Positions 38,980-47,770 of a DNA stretch of 64,000 bases are shown here, piece after piece (position 1 is the first letter of the stretch; each line of letters opens with the position of its first letter). The stretch is from NCBI RefSeq assembly GCF_030687145.1, contig NZ_CP117460.1, positions 2,232,001 through 2,296,000 of the forward strand, given 5' to 3'. The notes beneath the pieces are model-generated. The model saw only the letters and a program-made list of their open reading frames with translations, ran no database searches and was not told the DNA's origin. Source of the DNA: Pseudomonas sp. FP1742. GTDB lineage: Bacteria > Pseudomonadota > Gammaproteobacteria > Pseudomonadales > Pseudomonadaceae. Both the position numbers and the translations under genes were made by a program.

Positions 38980-39191
38980 GGGAATGGGCGCAGAGGGTAC
39001 GAAACCACAGCGCTGAAGCGTCACCGCAAATCGACTTTTCAGAATTGCCCTACAAACATTGGTGAAGATGTCGATCCGTCGTGGGCTGAATATCTTGGAA
39101 TTTTTGGTCGATTGGCCTCTTTAGGCCGTATAAACTTGCGCTACGCGTCGGCCAATAGATGTCTCGGCGCCACAGATCAAGAGAGTGAGTA

Positions 39192-39896
39192 ATGGGCGCA
39201 CAGTGGAAGGTTAAACACAAAGAAGCGGCAGCCAACGCCAAGGGCAAGATCTTCGGCAAACTGGTGAAGGAAATCACCATTGCTGCGCGCAACGGTGCCG
39301 ATACCGCCACCAACGCACACCTGCGTCTGGTGGTCGAACAGGCGAAAAAGGCCTCGATGCCCCGCGAAACCCTGGAACGCGCGATCAAGAAAGGCTCCGG
39401 CCAGCTCGGCGAAACCGTGCAATACCATCGCGTGACATATGAAGGGTTCGCACCGCATCAGGTGCCGCTGATCGTTGAATGCGTGACTGACAACATCAAC
39501 CGCACCGTCGCCGAAATCCGCGTCGCGTTCCGCAAGGGGCAGTTGGGCGCTTCCGGTTCGGTGGCCTGGGATTTCAACCATGTCGGCATGATCGAGGCGT
39601 CCCCGGACAGCCCTGACGCCGATCCGGAAATGGCCGCAATCGAAGCCGGCGCCCAGGATTTCGAGCCGGGCGAAGACGGCGCGACGCTGTTCCTGACCGA
39701 CCCCGCGGACCTGGATGCGGTACAGAAAGCGCTGCCGGAGCAGGGTTTCACCGTGTTGTCGGCCAAGCTGGGCTACCAGCCGAAGAACCCGGTCAGCGGC
39801 CTGAGCGATGAGCAGATGGCGGAAGTCGAAGCATTCCTCGAAGGCCTCGACAACCACGATGACGTGCAGGACATGTTTGTCGGGTTGGCGGGTTAA
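39192..39896 (+). CDS. YebC/PmpR family regulatory protein
   Basis: This 234-residue protein of the YebC family (YeeN-like variant) opens with [28 protein letters not shown]; the family signature AGHSKW appears as GAQWKV. Three-domain architecture is implied by length. Central [15 protein letters not shown] and C-terminal GYQPKNPV blocks are visible. Some members bind DNA; others assist translation of proline stretches. The ATG follows GAGAGTGAGTA. It stands alone between vgrG and a REPIN. Confidence 0.88.
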   Translation: MGAQWKVKHKEAAANAKGKIFGKLVKEITIAARNGADTATNAHLRLVVEQAKKASMPRETLERAIKKGSGQLGETVQYHRVTYEGFAPHQVPLIVECVTDNINRTVAEIRVAFRKGQLGASGSVAWDFNHVGMIEASPDSPDADPEMAAIEAGAQDFEPGEDGATLFLTDPADLDAVQKALPEQGFTVLSAKLGYQPKNPVSGLSDEQMAEVEAFLEGLDNHDDVQDMFVGLAG

Positions 39897-39935
39897 GTCT
39901 GTGTGTCATTAACGGTTCTGTTGCCTGACAGACCG

Positions 39936-40031
39936 TCTTCGCGAGCAAGCCCGCTCCCACAGTTGATCTGTGTTGGTCACACATTATGTGTACGACACAA
40001 ATCCAATGTGGGAGCGGGCTTGCTCGCGAAT
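39936..40031. repeat. REPIN, outward orientation
   Basis: TTCGCGAGCAAGCCCGCTCC and TGGGAGCGGGCTTGCTCGCG flank about 45 bases. It lies 13 bases from the stop of the LRR-kinase gene; the next copy (41435-41535) bounds the other end of that gene. Confidence 0.9.
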
Positions 40032-40044
40032 GACCGCGCAGCGG

Positions 40045-41346
40045 TCACCGGCCCTTCAATTCCTGCACCACTTCGCTGAACCCCGGCCGCGCCAGCACAT
40101 CCGGCTGACAGCAGCGCTGCTGCAATGCCTCTAGCCGCGCACGATCTTCATCGCTCAAGCCCGAGTCGACCCGCTCCAGCAATTCCCCGAGCAAAATCCC
40201 GAACGCCCGCACCTCGATTCTTTGCAGCGCGCGGCTTTCAAGGCTGTCCGAGGTGGCATGGAAAGACGCCGCGCCAAAGTCCCCCAGCAGGCAATCGCCA
40301 TGCTCGTTCCACAGAATGTTGTGGCCATAGAGGTCGCCGTGGGTAATGCCTTGGTGGTGCAAGTGTTCGGCCACCGAGGCGATGCCACTGGCGATACGCA
40401 TTGCCACGTCGGCGCTGAATCGGGTGTCGTCGGCGTAGACGTCGCGGGAGCAGGACGCCAGGCTGGGCAGGCTGGCCAGGTTACGGTAGCTCGGGTCGAT
40501 CAGTTGCATCACCAGCCCGGCTTGCGCCTGCGGATGCCCGACGATCCGCCCTTCGACCCGGATCAGGTTCGGGTGGATACCGGCAGTGATGCAGGCGTTC
40601 ATTTCATGCAACGGCGAGCCGTCGCTGGTCATTTCGCCTTTGTAGAGTTTTACCGCGACCTGTTGGGTCTGCTCCCACAACGCCTGATGAATAACCCCCG
40701 ACGCGCCTTCGCCCAGCTTCTGCTCCAGACTCAGCCCGGACCAGGGAATGCTCGCCGTGGCTTCGAGGGCAGCGGCATCGGCTTCGGTTTCCAGCGGGTT
40801 ACCGGCGTAGGCCAGCCAGGTCAGACTCGGCAGGTTCAGCAGCCACTCGGGAAGCTCGGTGAACTGATTGGCGGCGATACGGATCAGCTCCAGTCGATGG
40901 CATTGGCTCAGGCTCTCGGGCAAACGCTGTAGCCGGTTGCCGGCGAGCATGAGTTTTTGCAGGTGCGGGCGTTCACCCAGTTCGGTCGGCAGATCCGTGA
41001 TGTGGTTGTCGGTCAGGATCAGCCAGCGCAACAGCGGGGGCAGTGCGGCGCCCGGCACGTGTTCGATGGTGTTGGCCTTGAAGCCGATCATCGTCAGGGC
41101 TGCGCACTGGCCGAGGCAGGCGGGCAGTTCGGTGAACTGATTATCCGAGCAGAACAACACACGCAAACGGGTCAGACGGTGCAGGTCGTCCGGCAGGCTG
41201 CGCAAGGCGTTGCCGCTGAGGTTGAGCACTTCCAGCGAGTCTGCCAGGTCGAAGATTTCCCGGGGGAATTCGGTCAGGCCGCAGGCCAGGTCCAGGCGGG
41301 TAATGCCCGCCAGTTGGCCGGCGCGCAGTTGTGCGAGGGTGTGCAT
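40045..41346 (-). CDS. Leucine-rich-repeat protein kinase
   Basis: A 433-residue cytosolic fusion. Residues 15-185 are about seven leucine-rich repeats of the LxxLxLxxNxLxxLP type (SLEVLNLSGNALRSLP, RLRVLF.., HLQKLMLAGNRLQRLP). Residues 205-430 are a eukaryotic-like protein kinase: glycine loop GEGASG (212-217), VAVK Lys233, αC Glu248 (HEMN), catalytic-loop HGDLYGHN (336-343; Gly replaces Arg of HRD), and DFG at 356-358. Asp and Asn of the loop are intact, so activity is plausible; the missing Arg suggests no activation-loop control. There is no transmembrane helix or signal. No phosphatase or substrate gene is adjacent. REPINs lie at both ends. Confidence 0.85.
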   Translation of the reverse strand: MHTLAQLRAGQLAGITRLDLACGLTEFPREIFDLADSLEVLNLSGNALRSLPDDLHRLTRLRVLFCSDNQFTELPACLGQCAALTMIGFKANTIEHVPGAALPPLLRWLILTDNHITDLPTELGERPHLQKLMLAGNRLQRLPESLSQCHRLELIRIAANQFTELPEWLLNLPSLTWLAYAGNPLETEADAAALEATASIPWSGLSLEQKLGEGASGVIHQALWEQTQQVAVKLYKGEMTSDGSPLHEMNACITAGIHPNLIRVEGRIVGHPQAQAGLVMQLIDPSYRNLASLPSLASCSRDVYADDTRFSADVAMRIASGIASVAEHLHHQGITHGDLYGHNILWNEHGDCLLGDFGAASFHATSDSLESRALQRIEVRAFGILLGELLERVDSGLSDEDRARLEALQQRCCQPDVLARPGFSEVVQELKGR

Positions 41347-41434
41347 AGGCAGATTCGCTATTGATCTGAAGGAGGGCGCGGGGGCCTGGAAATGGGCGAC
41401 ATGATAGCGGGAAAAGTGTGGTGGCTGTCAGGCC

Positions 41435-41535
41435 GCCTTCGCGAGCAAGCCCGCTCCCACACGGGATCGCCATTGTTCGCGGATTTTGTAGCCACTGGAG
41501 ATCAAATGTGCGAGCGGGCTTGCTCGCGAAGGGGC
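41435..41535. repeat. REPIN, outward orientation
   Basis: TTCGCGAGCAAGCCCGCTCC and TGCGAGCGGGCTTGCTCGCG flank about 50 bases. It separates the LRR-kinase from the ZapE gene. Confidence 0.88.
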
Positions 41536-41561
41536 GGGCAGCCCAAACCCGATCTCCTCGG

Positions 41562-42689
41562 TCAAGCCGGATCCCTGATCTCCACCAACTGCCCCAACCG
41601 GCTGCGTGTACGCGCCAGGTCGATGGCATCGCCGCCCAGGCTTTCGCGCAATGACTGGTGGCCGAGCAGAATCAGGTGCTTGTCCTGGTCGTACAACACG
41701 TCGATCAGGTTGATGAAACGTTGCTGGGCGGCGATTGAACAGTCGGCGAGACTGGGCAGTTGGTCGATGATCCAGCGGTCGAAGCGTCGGCACAGTTCCA
41801 GGTAATCCATGACCGCAGTGGGGTGTTCGCACAGGTCACTGAAGGTGAAGCCGATGGTTCGCCCTTCGCAGAACCGGGCTTGAAGGTGCCGGGTCCCGAC
41901 GGGTAGCCGAATGGCCGGAGCGTCGTGTTCGAGCAGCTGCAATGCCTGACGTTGGGCCACCGTGGCCGGCCAGACGTACTGGCCCTGGGTGAACAATTGC
42001 TGTGCGTGGGTTCGCGCCCGAGTGCGGTAATCGTGGGGCCCGCCGACTTCCATCACCTGCATGCGCTCGTTGATCAGGTCGATCACCGGTTTGAACCGTG
42101 CATGGTAGAGCGGGTTGGGCAGTAAACCTTCCGGCGGGTAATTGGAGGTCACCAGCAGCAGGATCCCCCGGCGGAACAGCGCCTTGAACAGGCGCGTGAT
42201 GAGCATCGCGTCACCGATGTCATGCACGTGGAATTCGTCGAAACACAGCACGCGGCAGTTTTGCAGCTGTTCGTCGAGGGTAGTCGCCAGCGGGTCGGGC
42301 TGATCGCGATGGCTGAACATGCCCCGGTGTAATTGCGCAAAAAATTCATGGAAGTGCAGGCGCTGTTTTTCCGTGACGGGGATGGCCTGGAAAAAACCGT
42401 CGAGCAACCAGCTCTTGCCGCGCCCGACCGCACCATGGAGGTAAAGCCCTGGGAGTGGCGCCGATGACCCCGGCAGCGCCGACGCGTGCTGCGCCATGCG
42501 GTCGATCACCCGTAGTTGGCTGTGGCTTAGGGTGTAGCCCTGAACATGGGCCCTATGGCGGAAATAGTCGTGGATCACTTGACCTTGCGCGTTGCCACTG
42601 GTCGGTGCCGCAAATACCTTGCCGAAAAAACGGCGTAGCGCGGGCCAGCGTGGTGTGAGTCGCGCACGGTTGGGTGGTCGAACGGCCAC
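41562..42689 (-). CDS. zapE: ZapE/AFG1-family ATPase
   Basis: This 375-residue P-loop ATPase of the ZapE (AFG1/LACE1) family has Walker A GAVGRGKS (86-93) and Walker B VLCFDEFHVHD (about 148-158), with LVTSNYPPEG as the sensor (about 184-193). In enterobacteria ZapE destabilises FtsZ rings during division; mitochondrial Afg1 relatives handle misfolded proteins. The start is GTG at 42689, giving MAVRPPNRARL. Pseudomonads often have a second AFG1 gene, so which paralogue this is cannot be decided here. Confidence 0.88.
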   Translation of the reverse strand: MAVRPPNRARLTPRWPALRRFFGKVFAAPTSGNAQGQVIHDYFRHRAHVQGYTLSHSQLRVIDRMAQHASALPGSSAPLPGLYLHGAVGRGKSWLLDGFFQAIPVTEKQRLHFHEFFAQLHRGMFSHRDQPDPLATTLDEQLQNCRVLCFDEFHVHDIGDAMLITRLFKALFRRGILLLVTSNYPPEGLLPNPLYHARFKPVIDLINERMQVMEVGGPHDYRTRARTHAQQLFTQGQYVWPATVAQRQALQLLEHDAPAIRLPVGTRHLQARFCEGRTIGFTFSDLCEHPTAVMDYLELCRRFDRWIIDQLPSLADCSIAAQQRFINLIDVLYDQDKHLILLGHQSLRESLGGDAIDLARTRSRLGQLVEIRDPA

Positions 42690-42835
42690 TGTGATGTCAC
42701 CCCGTAGTCTTCAGGCCGGCTCCCCCGAGCCGCGGCGGCGTAGTGTAACCAAATGGGTAATTTTCCTTCCACTGATGTTGATGAAGCTTTTGTGGCGGGG
42801 GGCAATCCCTAATGCCTGTCAATTAAGCACAATCC

Positions 42836-42928
42836 CTGTGGGAGCGGGCTTGCTCGCGAAGACGGTGGCACAGTCAATATTGATGTCGTCTGACACACCG
42901 CTTTCGCGAGCAAGCCCGCTCCCACAGG
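42836..42928. repeat. REPIN
   Basis: GTGGGAGCGGGCTTGCTCGC and its inverse flank about 40 bases, 57 bases beyond the stop of the solute-binding protein gene, at the end of the large operon. Confidence 0.9.
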
Positions 42929-42984
42929 TTCCGCACCCGGCATTGGGGCTTGCCTATCACCACAGATTTTGCAAAGCGCGCTGG

Positions 42985-44031
42985 CTACCGCTCGATACTG
43001 CGATTCCACCGGTCATTCCATGCCGGGCGCTGTTCGTTGACCTGATCCCAGTCGATGGCAATCGCCGTCTCCAGATAGCGCTTCATCGCCTCCACCTGAC
43101 CGCGGGTCTTGTCGGTGGTTGGCGTATTCGGGTTCGACGGAATCTGATCGCCGTCTTCAAGCGCCGCAGCCTGTGCTTCAGGTGTCAGCAAGAAGGCTGC
43201 GAGTTTCTGCGCCAGTTCCGGTTGGGTGTTGTTGGCGATGGCGCATTCGGCCACGTTGAGCACCACCGAGCCTTCCTTCGGCTGCGCATATTCCACCGGC
43301 ATGCCCTTGAGTTTCAGTGCGGTGACCTGGGTCGGGGTCAGCGGGAACAGCGCCGCTTCGTCGGTCTGGAGCATTTCGGAGATTTTCGCCGAGCTCGGAA
43401 TGTACTCCAGCACGTTGCGCCCGACGGTGTTCGGCCAGGCCTTGAACCCCGGTTCGACGTTGGTTTCGCTGCCGCCCTGAATCCGGTTGAACATCAGGAA
43501 ACCGTGCAGGCCGAAGGTCGAGGAGGCCATCGACTGGAACACCAGTTTGTCCTTGAAACGCGGGTCGGCCATGTCCATCCAGGAGGTTGGCGCGTTCCAG
43601 CCTTTTTCCTTGAACAGCCGCGTGTTGTACGCCAACCCGGTGACGCCGAGGCTGACCGCCACCGCTTGATCCTTGATGCGGCCCTTGGGCGGAATCTGCG
43701 CCAGGGTCGGGCTGTCTTCGAGTTTGTCGCACAAGCCCATGGCGATGGCGCGGTACATGATGCCGTCGTCGAGGAACATCACGTGTAATTGCGGGTTGCC
43801 TTTGCTGGCCTGGACCTTGGCCAGAATATCGGCCGAGGTTCCCGGCACGATTACCACTTTGACGTTGTTGGCTTTCTCGAAAACCGGCAGCACCTTGTCG
43901 GCGTAGAGCCGCTCCATGGTCCCGCCGTTCATGCCCAGATAAAGCGTTGGCTCGGCCTGGGCCTGGGTGACCGTGAGCAGGGCGCTCATGCAGGACAAAC
44001 CGAGCAGTGCAGTGCGTTTGAGGTTATTCAT
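42985..44031 (-). CDS. ABC transporter substrate-binding protein
   Basis: This 348-residue periplasmic binding protein of the polyamine/iron/thiamine-like type (PotD/SBP type 6-8 family) has a signal peptide at about 1-26 (MNNLKRTALLGLSCMSALLT, cleaved near AQA-EP). The body opens with TLYLGMNGGTMERLY and contains a GVTGLAYNTRLFKEKG hinge-region signature. The last gene of an operon with two permeases, an ATPase and a three-subunit oxidase, it presumably captures the oxidase substrate. The ligand cannot be told from sequence. Confidence 0.88.
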   Translation of the reverse strand: MNNLKRTALLGLSCMSALLTVTQAQAEPTLYLGMNGGTMERLYADKVLPVFEKANNVKVVIVPGTSADILAKVQASKGNPQLHVMFLDDGIMYRAIAMGLCDKLEDSPTLAQIPPKGRIKDQAVAVSLGVTGLAYNTRLFKEKGWNAPTSWMDMADPRFKDKLVFQSMASSTFGLHGFLMFNRIQGGSETNVEPGFKAWPNTVGRNVLEYIPSSAKISEMLQTDEAALFPLTPTQVTALKLKGMPVEYAQPKEGSVVLNVAECAIANNTQPELAQKLAAFLLTPEAQAAALEDGDQIPSNPNTPTTDKTRGQVEAMKRYLETAIAIDWDQVNEQRPAWNDRWNRSIER

Positions 44032-44049
44032 TGGCGCGACCTTCCTCTA

Positions 44050-45165
44050 TCAAGCTACGGAGTTGGAGTGAAACCGGGTGATGGAAAACGCATCCAGCGG
44101 CGTCTTTGACGCGCCACTACAGATGATCTCGGTGAGCGCCTGGCCCACCGCGGGCCCGATCTGAAAGCCCGCGCCGGCAAAGCCGAACGCGTGCAACAGA
44201 CCGGGTTGCGTGCTGCTGTGACCGATCACCGGTTGGCGGTCGGGTAAATAACCTTCGGTGCCGCTCCAGGTACGAATCGCCTGGGCGCCTTCAAGAAACG
44301 GGTAGAGCTCGACGGCCTGGCGCAGGATCTCGATCACCGCGCTCTGGCCGGGACGGGCGCGGGCCTCATCGAGGGCAAAGCCCTGGCCGCCGCCCAACAC
44401 ACAATTGCCCCGCGCGACTTGACGGGCATAGATGCCGCCGCCTTCGACGCCAGTGCTGGCATTCATCACCAAGGGCAGTGGCTCGGTGACCAGCATCGCC
44501 GGGTGCCCGGCGTGCATCGGCACCGCTTCGCCAAATTGCGCGGCAAGGTTGCCGGCCCAGGCACCGGCGCAGTTCAGCAGCCAGGGCGCGTGCAGTTCGA
44601 GGCCGGATTGAGTGCTGACGCGAAAGCGCTGACCATCGTGTTCCACCGCCGTAACGGCGCATTGTTCATGGATTTGCGCGCCATGCCGACGCGCCGTTTG
44701 GGCAAATGCCGGGGACACGAGTCGTGGGTTGGCGTGGCCATCGTCCGGACACAGCGAGGCACCGACCGCGACGTCTCCGACCCACGGAAAACGTGCGCGC
44801 AACTCATCGCGATCAAACAGCTGCAAATCAAGGCCGAACCCCTGGCTGCTCGCGGCGTAATCCTGCAACGCTCGTAAATCGTTGAGACTGCGGGCGAGTT
44901 TCAAGTGACCGCTGCGCTGGTACTCGCCGTCGATGCCGATCAACTGCGGCAACTGTCCCCAGAGCTCGTGGGCCCGTTGCGACAACGGCAATTGCGACAG
45001 CGGCCGGCCCTGACGACGCACGCCGCCATAGTTCACGCCGCTGGAATGCGAACCGCAAAAATCCCGTTCCAGCAGCGCCACGCGTCGGCCAGCCTTGCTC
45101 AGAAACAGGGCGGCGGAGGCCCCGACAATACCGCCGCCAATGATGACCGCCTCGACTTCGATCAT
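44050..45165 (-). CDS. FAD-dependent oxidoreductase, DAO family (opine/HcnC-like beta subunit)
   Basis: This 371-residue flavoprotein carries an N-terminal FAD motif GGGIVGASAALFLSKAG (about residues 9-25) and the DAO-type C-terminal GLLHAFGFAGAGFQIGP. It resembles the beta subunits of opine oxidase, D-hydroxyproline dehydrogenase and HcnC. Its start codon overlaps the upstream stop (ATGA at 45162-45165), so it is translationally coupled to the alpha subunit. It presumably oxidises a C-N bond of an imported amine or amino acid. The precise substrate is unknown. Confidence 0.88.
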   Translation of the reverse strand: MIEVEAVIIGGGIVGASAALFLSKAGRRVALLERDFCGSHSSGVNYGGVRRQGRPLSQLPLSQRAHELWGQLPQLIGIDGEYQRSGHLKLARSLNDLRALQDYAASSQGFGLDLQLFDRDELRARFPWVGDVAVGASLCPDDGHANPRLVSPAFAQTARRHGAQIHEQCAVTAVEHDGQRFRVSTQSGLELHAPWLLNCAGAWAGNLAAQFGEAVPMHAGHPAMLVTEPLPLVMNASTGVEGGGIYARQVARGNCVLGGGQGFALDEARARPGQSAVIEILRQAVELYPFLEGAQAIRTWSGTEGYLPDRQPVIGHSSTQPGLLHAFGFAGAGFQIGPAVGQALTEIICSGASKTPLDAFSITRFHSNSVA

Positions 45166-46517
45166 GGCTCGACCTCCAGACCGAACGGCAAGGGTTTGAT
45201 CGGTGCCTGAGCCCGCAACCGACCGATGTCGGCTACTGAACGCTGACTTTCGCAGGCAATGATTTCCGCGGCGGCGGCCCCGCACATTCGGCCCTGACAG
45301 CGTCCCATGCCGACCCGGCAATGGGCCTTGACCCGGTTGATCTCCCAGTGACCTTCGCGCACCACCTGGCGGATGTCGCCGGCGCGTACTTCTTCGCAGC
45401 GACAGATCATCAGGTCATCCGCAGCGTTGGCGGCCCAGCTTTCGGGGAAGGCAAAGGCACGTTCAAGACCCTGGCGGAATCTGCCGATATTTTTCAGCGA
45501 CTGTTCCAGTTGAGTGCCTCGTTGCGCCGGGATCAGGTAACCGATGTCTTCGAGCAGCGCCAGGGCTGCCCGTTCACCGGCCATTTCCGCCGCGTCGGCG
45601 CCCATGATGCCGGCGCCGTCACCGGCCAGGTAGACCTCGGCGACACTGCTGCGCCCGGCGCTGTCGCGCTGTGGCAGCCAGGCGCGGTTGAGCGGGTTCC
45701 AGTCGAACTCGCAGCCCAGCAAGTCGGCGAGTTGGGTTTCGCTGCGCAAACCATGGGCGAAGGCGACGGCGTCGCAGTCGATTCGATGTTGGCCTTTTGC
45801 GTTGCGCCAGTTCAGCGATTGCACACGCTGTTGGCCAGTGATGTGTGACAGGCTGGCGCTCTGATGCACCGGGACGCCGTGGGCGGTCAGCCAGGCGCGG
45901 TAATAGAGACCTTTGGCGAGAGTGGCCGGTTGCGACAGCAGGCCGGGCAGGGCACGAGCCTGAGCGCTGAACGGCGAACTGTCGAGCACCGCGACCACGT
46001 TGGCCCCGGCCTTGGCATATTGATAAGCCACCAGGTACAGCAACGGTCCGCTGCCGGCGAACACCACGCGTTCACCAATGGCACAGCCCTGAAACTTCAA
46101 GGCGATCTGCGCCGCGCCGAGGCTGTACACCCCCGGCAACGTCCAGCCCGGCACCGGTAGAATCCGGTCGGTGGCGCCCGTGGCGACAATCACCCGGGAG
46201 AACGCCACGCGTATGGCGCGGCCCTCGTGCAAGGTGTCGAGCGCGTTGGCCTCGGCGTTCCATACCAGCGTGTCGGGGCGGTAATCGAGTTGTTCGCGCA
46301 GTTCGTCGATAGTTTGATGCAGCGCGTTGGCCTTGGGGGCTTCGAAGCCATACAACTTGACGGGCGAGCGCTTGAAGTTCGCCGGTTGCCGCCGATAAAT
46401 CTGCCCGCCGCCGCGTGCGGCTTCGTCCAGCAGAACCGGGCGCACGCCATGGGCCACCAGCGTCTGCGCTGCACGAATCCCGGCGGGGCCGGCGCCGATG
46501 ATCACTACAGACTTCAT
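45162..46517 (-). CDS. NAD(P)/FAD-binding oxidoreductase subunit with [2Fe-2S] site (HcnB/OoxA-like)
   Basis: A 451-residue protein. Pyridine-nucleotide-disulfide-type FAD motif IIGAGPAGIRAAQTL at about 4-18; second nucleotide fold at about 155 (VFAGSGPLLYLVAY). The C-terminus has a BFD-like cysteine set: MICRCEE, then HCRVGMGRCQGRMCG (about residues 383-425), suited to an iron-sulfur cluster. This is the alpha-subunit architecture of HcnB, OoxA and D-hydroxyproline dehydrogenase. The start at 46517 follows GAGGTG; a longer frame runs back into the REPIN and is not real. A REPIN separates it from the preceding ferredoxin-like gene. Confidence 0.9.
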   Translation of the reverse strand: MKSVVIIGAGPAGIRAAQTLVAHGVRPVLLDEAARGGGQIYRRQPANFKRSPVKLYGFEAPKANALHQTIDELREQLDYRPDTLVWNAEANALDTLHEGRAIRVAFSRVIVATGATDRILPVPGWTLPGVYSLGAAQIALKFQGCAIGERVVFAGSGPLLYLVAYQYAKAGANVVAVLDSSPFSAQARALPGLLSQPATLAKGLYYRAWLTAHGVPVHQSASLSHITGQQRVQSLNWRNAKGQHRIDCDAVAFAHGLRSETQLADLLGCEFDWNPLNRAWLPQRDSAGRSSVAEVYLAGDGAGIMGADAAEMAGERAALALLEDIGYLIPAQRGTQLEQSLKNIGRFRQGLERAFAFPESWAANAADDLMICRCEEVRAGDIRQVVREGHWEINRVKAHCRVGMGRCQGRMCGAAAAEIIACESQRSVADIGRLRAQAPIKPLPFGLEVEP

Positions 46518-46548
46518 ACCCACCTCATATCTGATCGACGCCGAAACT

Positions 46549-46640
46549 CTGTGGGAGCGGGCTTGCCCGCGATGAGGGCGGCACATCCAACCTCGGTGGT
46601 GGCTGACAGGCCGCTTTCGCGAGCAAGCCCGCTCCCACAG
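46549..46640. repeat. REPIN inside the oxidase operon
   Basis: GTGGGAGCGGGCTTGCCCGC and its inverse TTCGCGAGCAAGCCCGCTCC flank about 45 bases between the small ferredoxin-like gene and the alpha-subunit gene. Confidence 0.88.
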
Positions 46641-46671
46641 GGGATCCGGTTTCTGCAGATGGAATTCGTGT

Positions 46672-46962
46672 TCATGCCAAGCGCCCCGGTTCGCGGCTGA
46701 CCTGCTGGCCGGCTTCAAGCTGCGTCGAGCAGGCCCGCACCCGGCGGCCATCGCCCAGGCGGACCCAGCAGTCCTGGCAGGCGCCCATCAGGCAAAAACC
46801 GGCGCGGGGTTCGGCGCTGAAGTCGCTGCCGCGCAGGTGTTCGCTGCAGGTCAGCACGGCGGTCAGCAAGGTGTCGCCGAGCAAGCCACTGGCAGGCACG
46901 CCGTCGAGGGTAAAGTCCAGGGCCGGGCGGTCGCCTTCGGCCAGTCGTTTCAGCAGCGCCAT
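46672..46962 (-). CDS. (2Fe-2S)-binding small subunit (HcnA-like)
   Basis: This 96-residue ferredoxin-fold protein has Cys57, Cys62, Cys65 and Cys78 (CLMGACQDC, then C 13 later), the C-x4-C-x2-C-x12-C pattern of the plant-type ferredoxins and HcnA-like subunits. It is the gamma subunit of the three-part oxidase encoded with the next two genes. It starts seven bases after the preceding permease stop. Confidence 0.88.
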   Translation of the reverse strand: MALLKRLAEGDRPALDFTLDGVPASGLLGDTLLTAVLTCSEHLRGSDFSAEPRAGFCLMGACQDCWVRLGDGRRVRACSTQLEAGQQVSREPGRLA

Positions 46963-46969
46963 GGCGTCC

Positions 46970-47764
46970 TCATTGTTTACCCACCAGAACCCGATCCAGG
47001 CCGTAGACCCGATCGAGCAGAATCATCGTCAGCGCAGTCAGCGCGATCACCAGGGCCGACACCGCCGCCATCATCGGATCGATGGATTCGGTGGCGTACA
47101 CGTACATGCGCACCGGCAAGGTTTGCGTGGCCGGCGAGGTGACGAAGATCGACAGCGTGACCTCATCGAAACTGTTGATGAACGCCAGCAGCCAGCCACC
47201 GGCGACCCCCGGCAGAATCATCGGCAAGGTGATTTGCCGGAACAGCGTGAAGCGTCCGGCACCCAAGGATTGCGCGGCGTGTTCGGCGCTGCGGTCCAGG
47301 CCGATGGCCGACGCCAATACCAGCCGCAGCACATACGGCGTGATTACCAGTACATGGGCGAAGATCAGCCAGGCAAAGCTGCCGTTGACGCCCATCAGCG
47401 CAAACAAGCGCAGCAACGCCACCCCCAGCACCAGGTGCGGAATGATGATCGGCGACAGGAACAGGGCGTTGAAAAAGTCCCGTCCGGGGAACTCGAAGCG
47501 GGTGATCGCCAGCGCCGCCGGCACCGCAATCAGCGTCGCCAGACTGGCCGCGCTGAAGGCCAGGATCAGGCTGTTGTAGAACGCATCGACAAAGTCCGCG
47601 CGTTCGAACACGGCGCGGAACCAGCGCAGGGAGAAATCCGTGGTCGGCAGGCTCAGGGTGTTTTCCGGGGTGAAGGCGACGAGGCACACCACCACCAGCG
47701 GCGCGAGCATGAACAGCACCACCAGGGCATGGAACAGCAGGGCGAAAGGACCGTTTCTGGACAT
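46970..47764 (-). CDS. ABC transporter permease (PotC-like)
   Basis: A 264-residue inner-membrane permease with about six helices. The binding-protein-dependent EAA-type loop AAQSLGAGRFTLFRQITLPMI (about 172-192, in shortened form) contacts the ATPase. It pairs with the permease encoded immediately upstream (six bases apart). Part of a seven-gene operon with an oxidase. Confidence 0.9.
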   Translation of the reverse strand: MSRNGPFALLFHALVVLFMLAPLVVVCLVAFTPENTLSLPTTDFSLRWFRAVFERADFVDAFYNSLILAFSAASLATLIAVPAALAITRFEFPGRDFFNALFLSPIIIPHLVLGVALLRLFALMGVNGSFAWLIFAHVLVITPYVLRLVLASAIGLDRSAEHAAQSLGAGRFTLFRQITLPMILPGVAGGWLLAFINSFDEVTLSIFVTSPATQTLPVRMYVYATESIDPMMAAVSALVIALTALTMILLDRVYGLDRVLVGKQ

Positions 47765-47770
47765 GACGAA

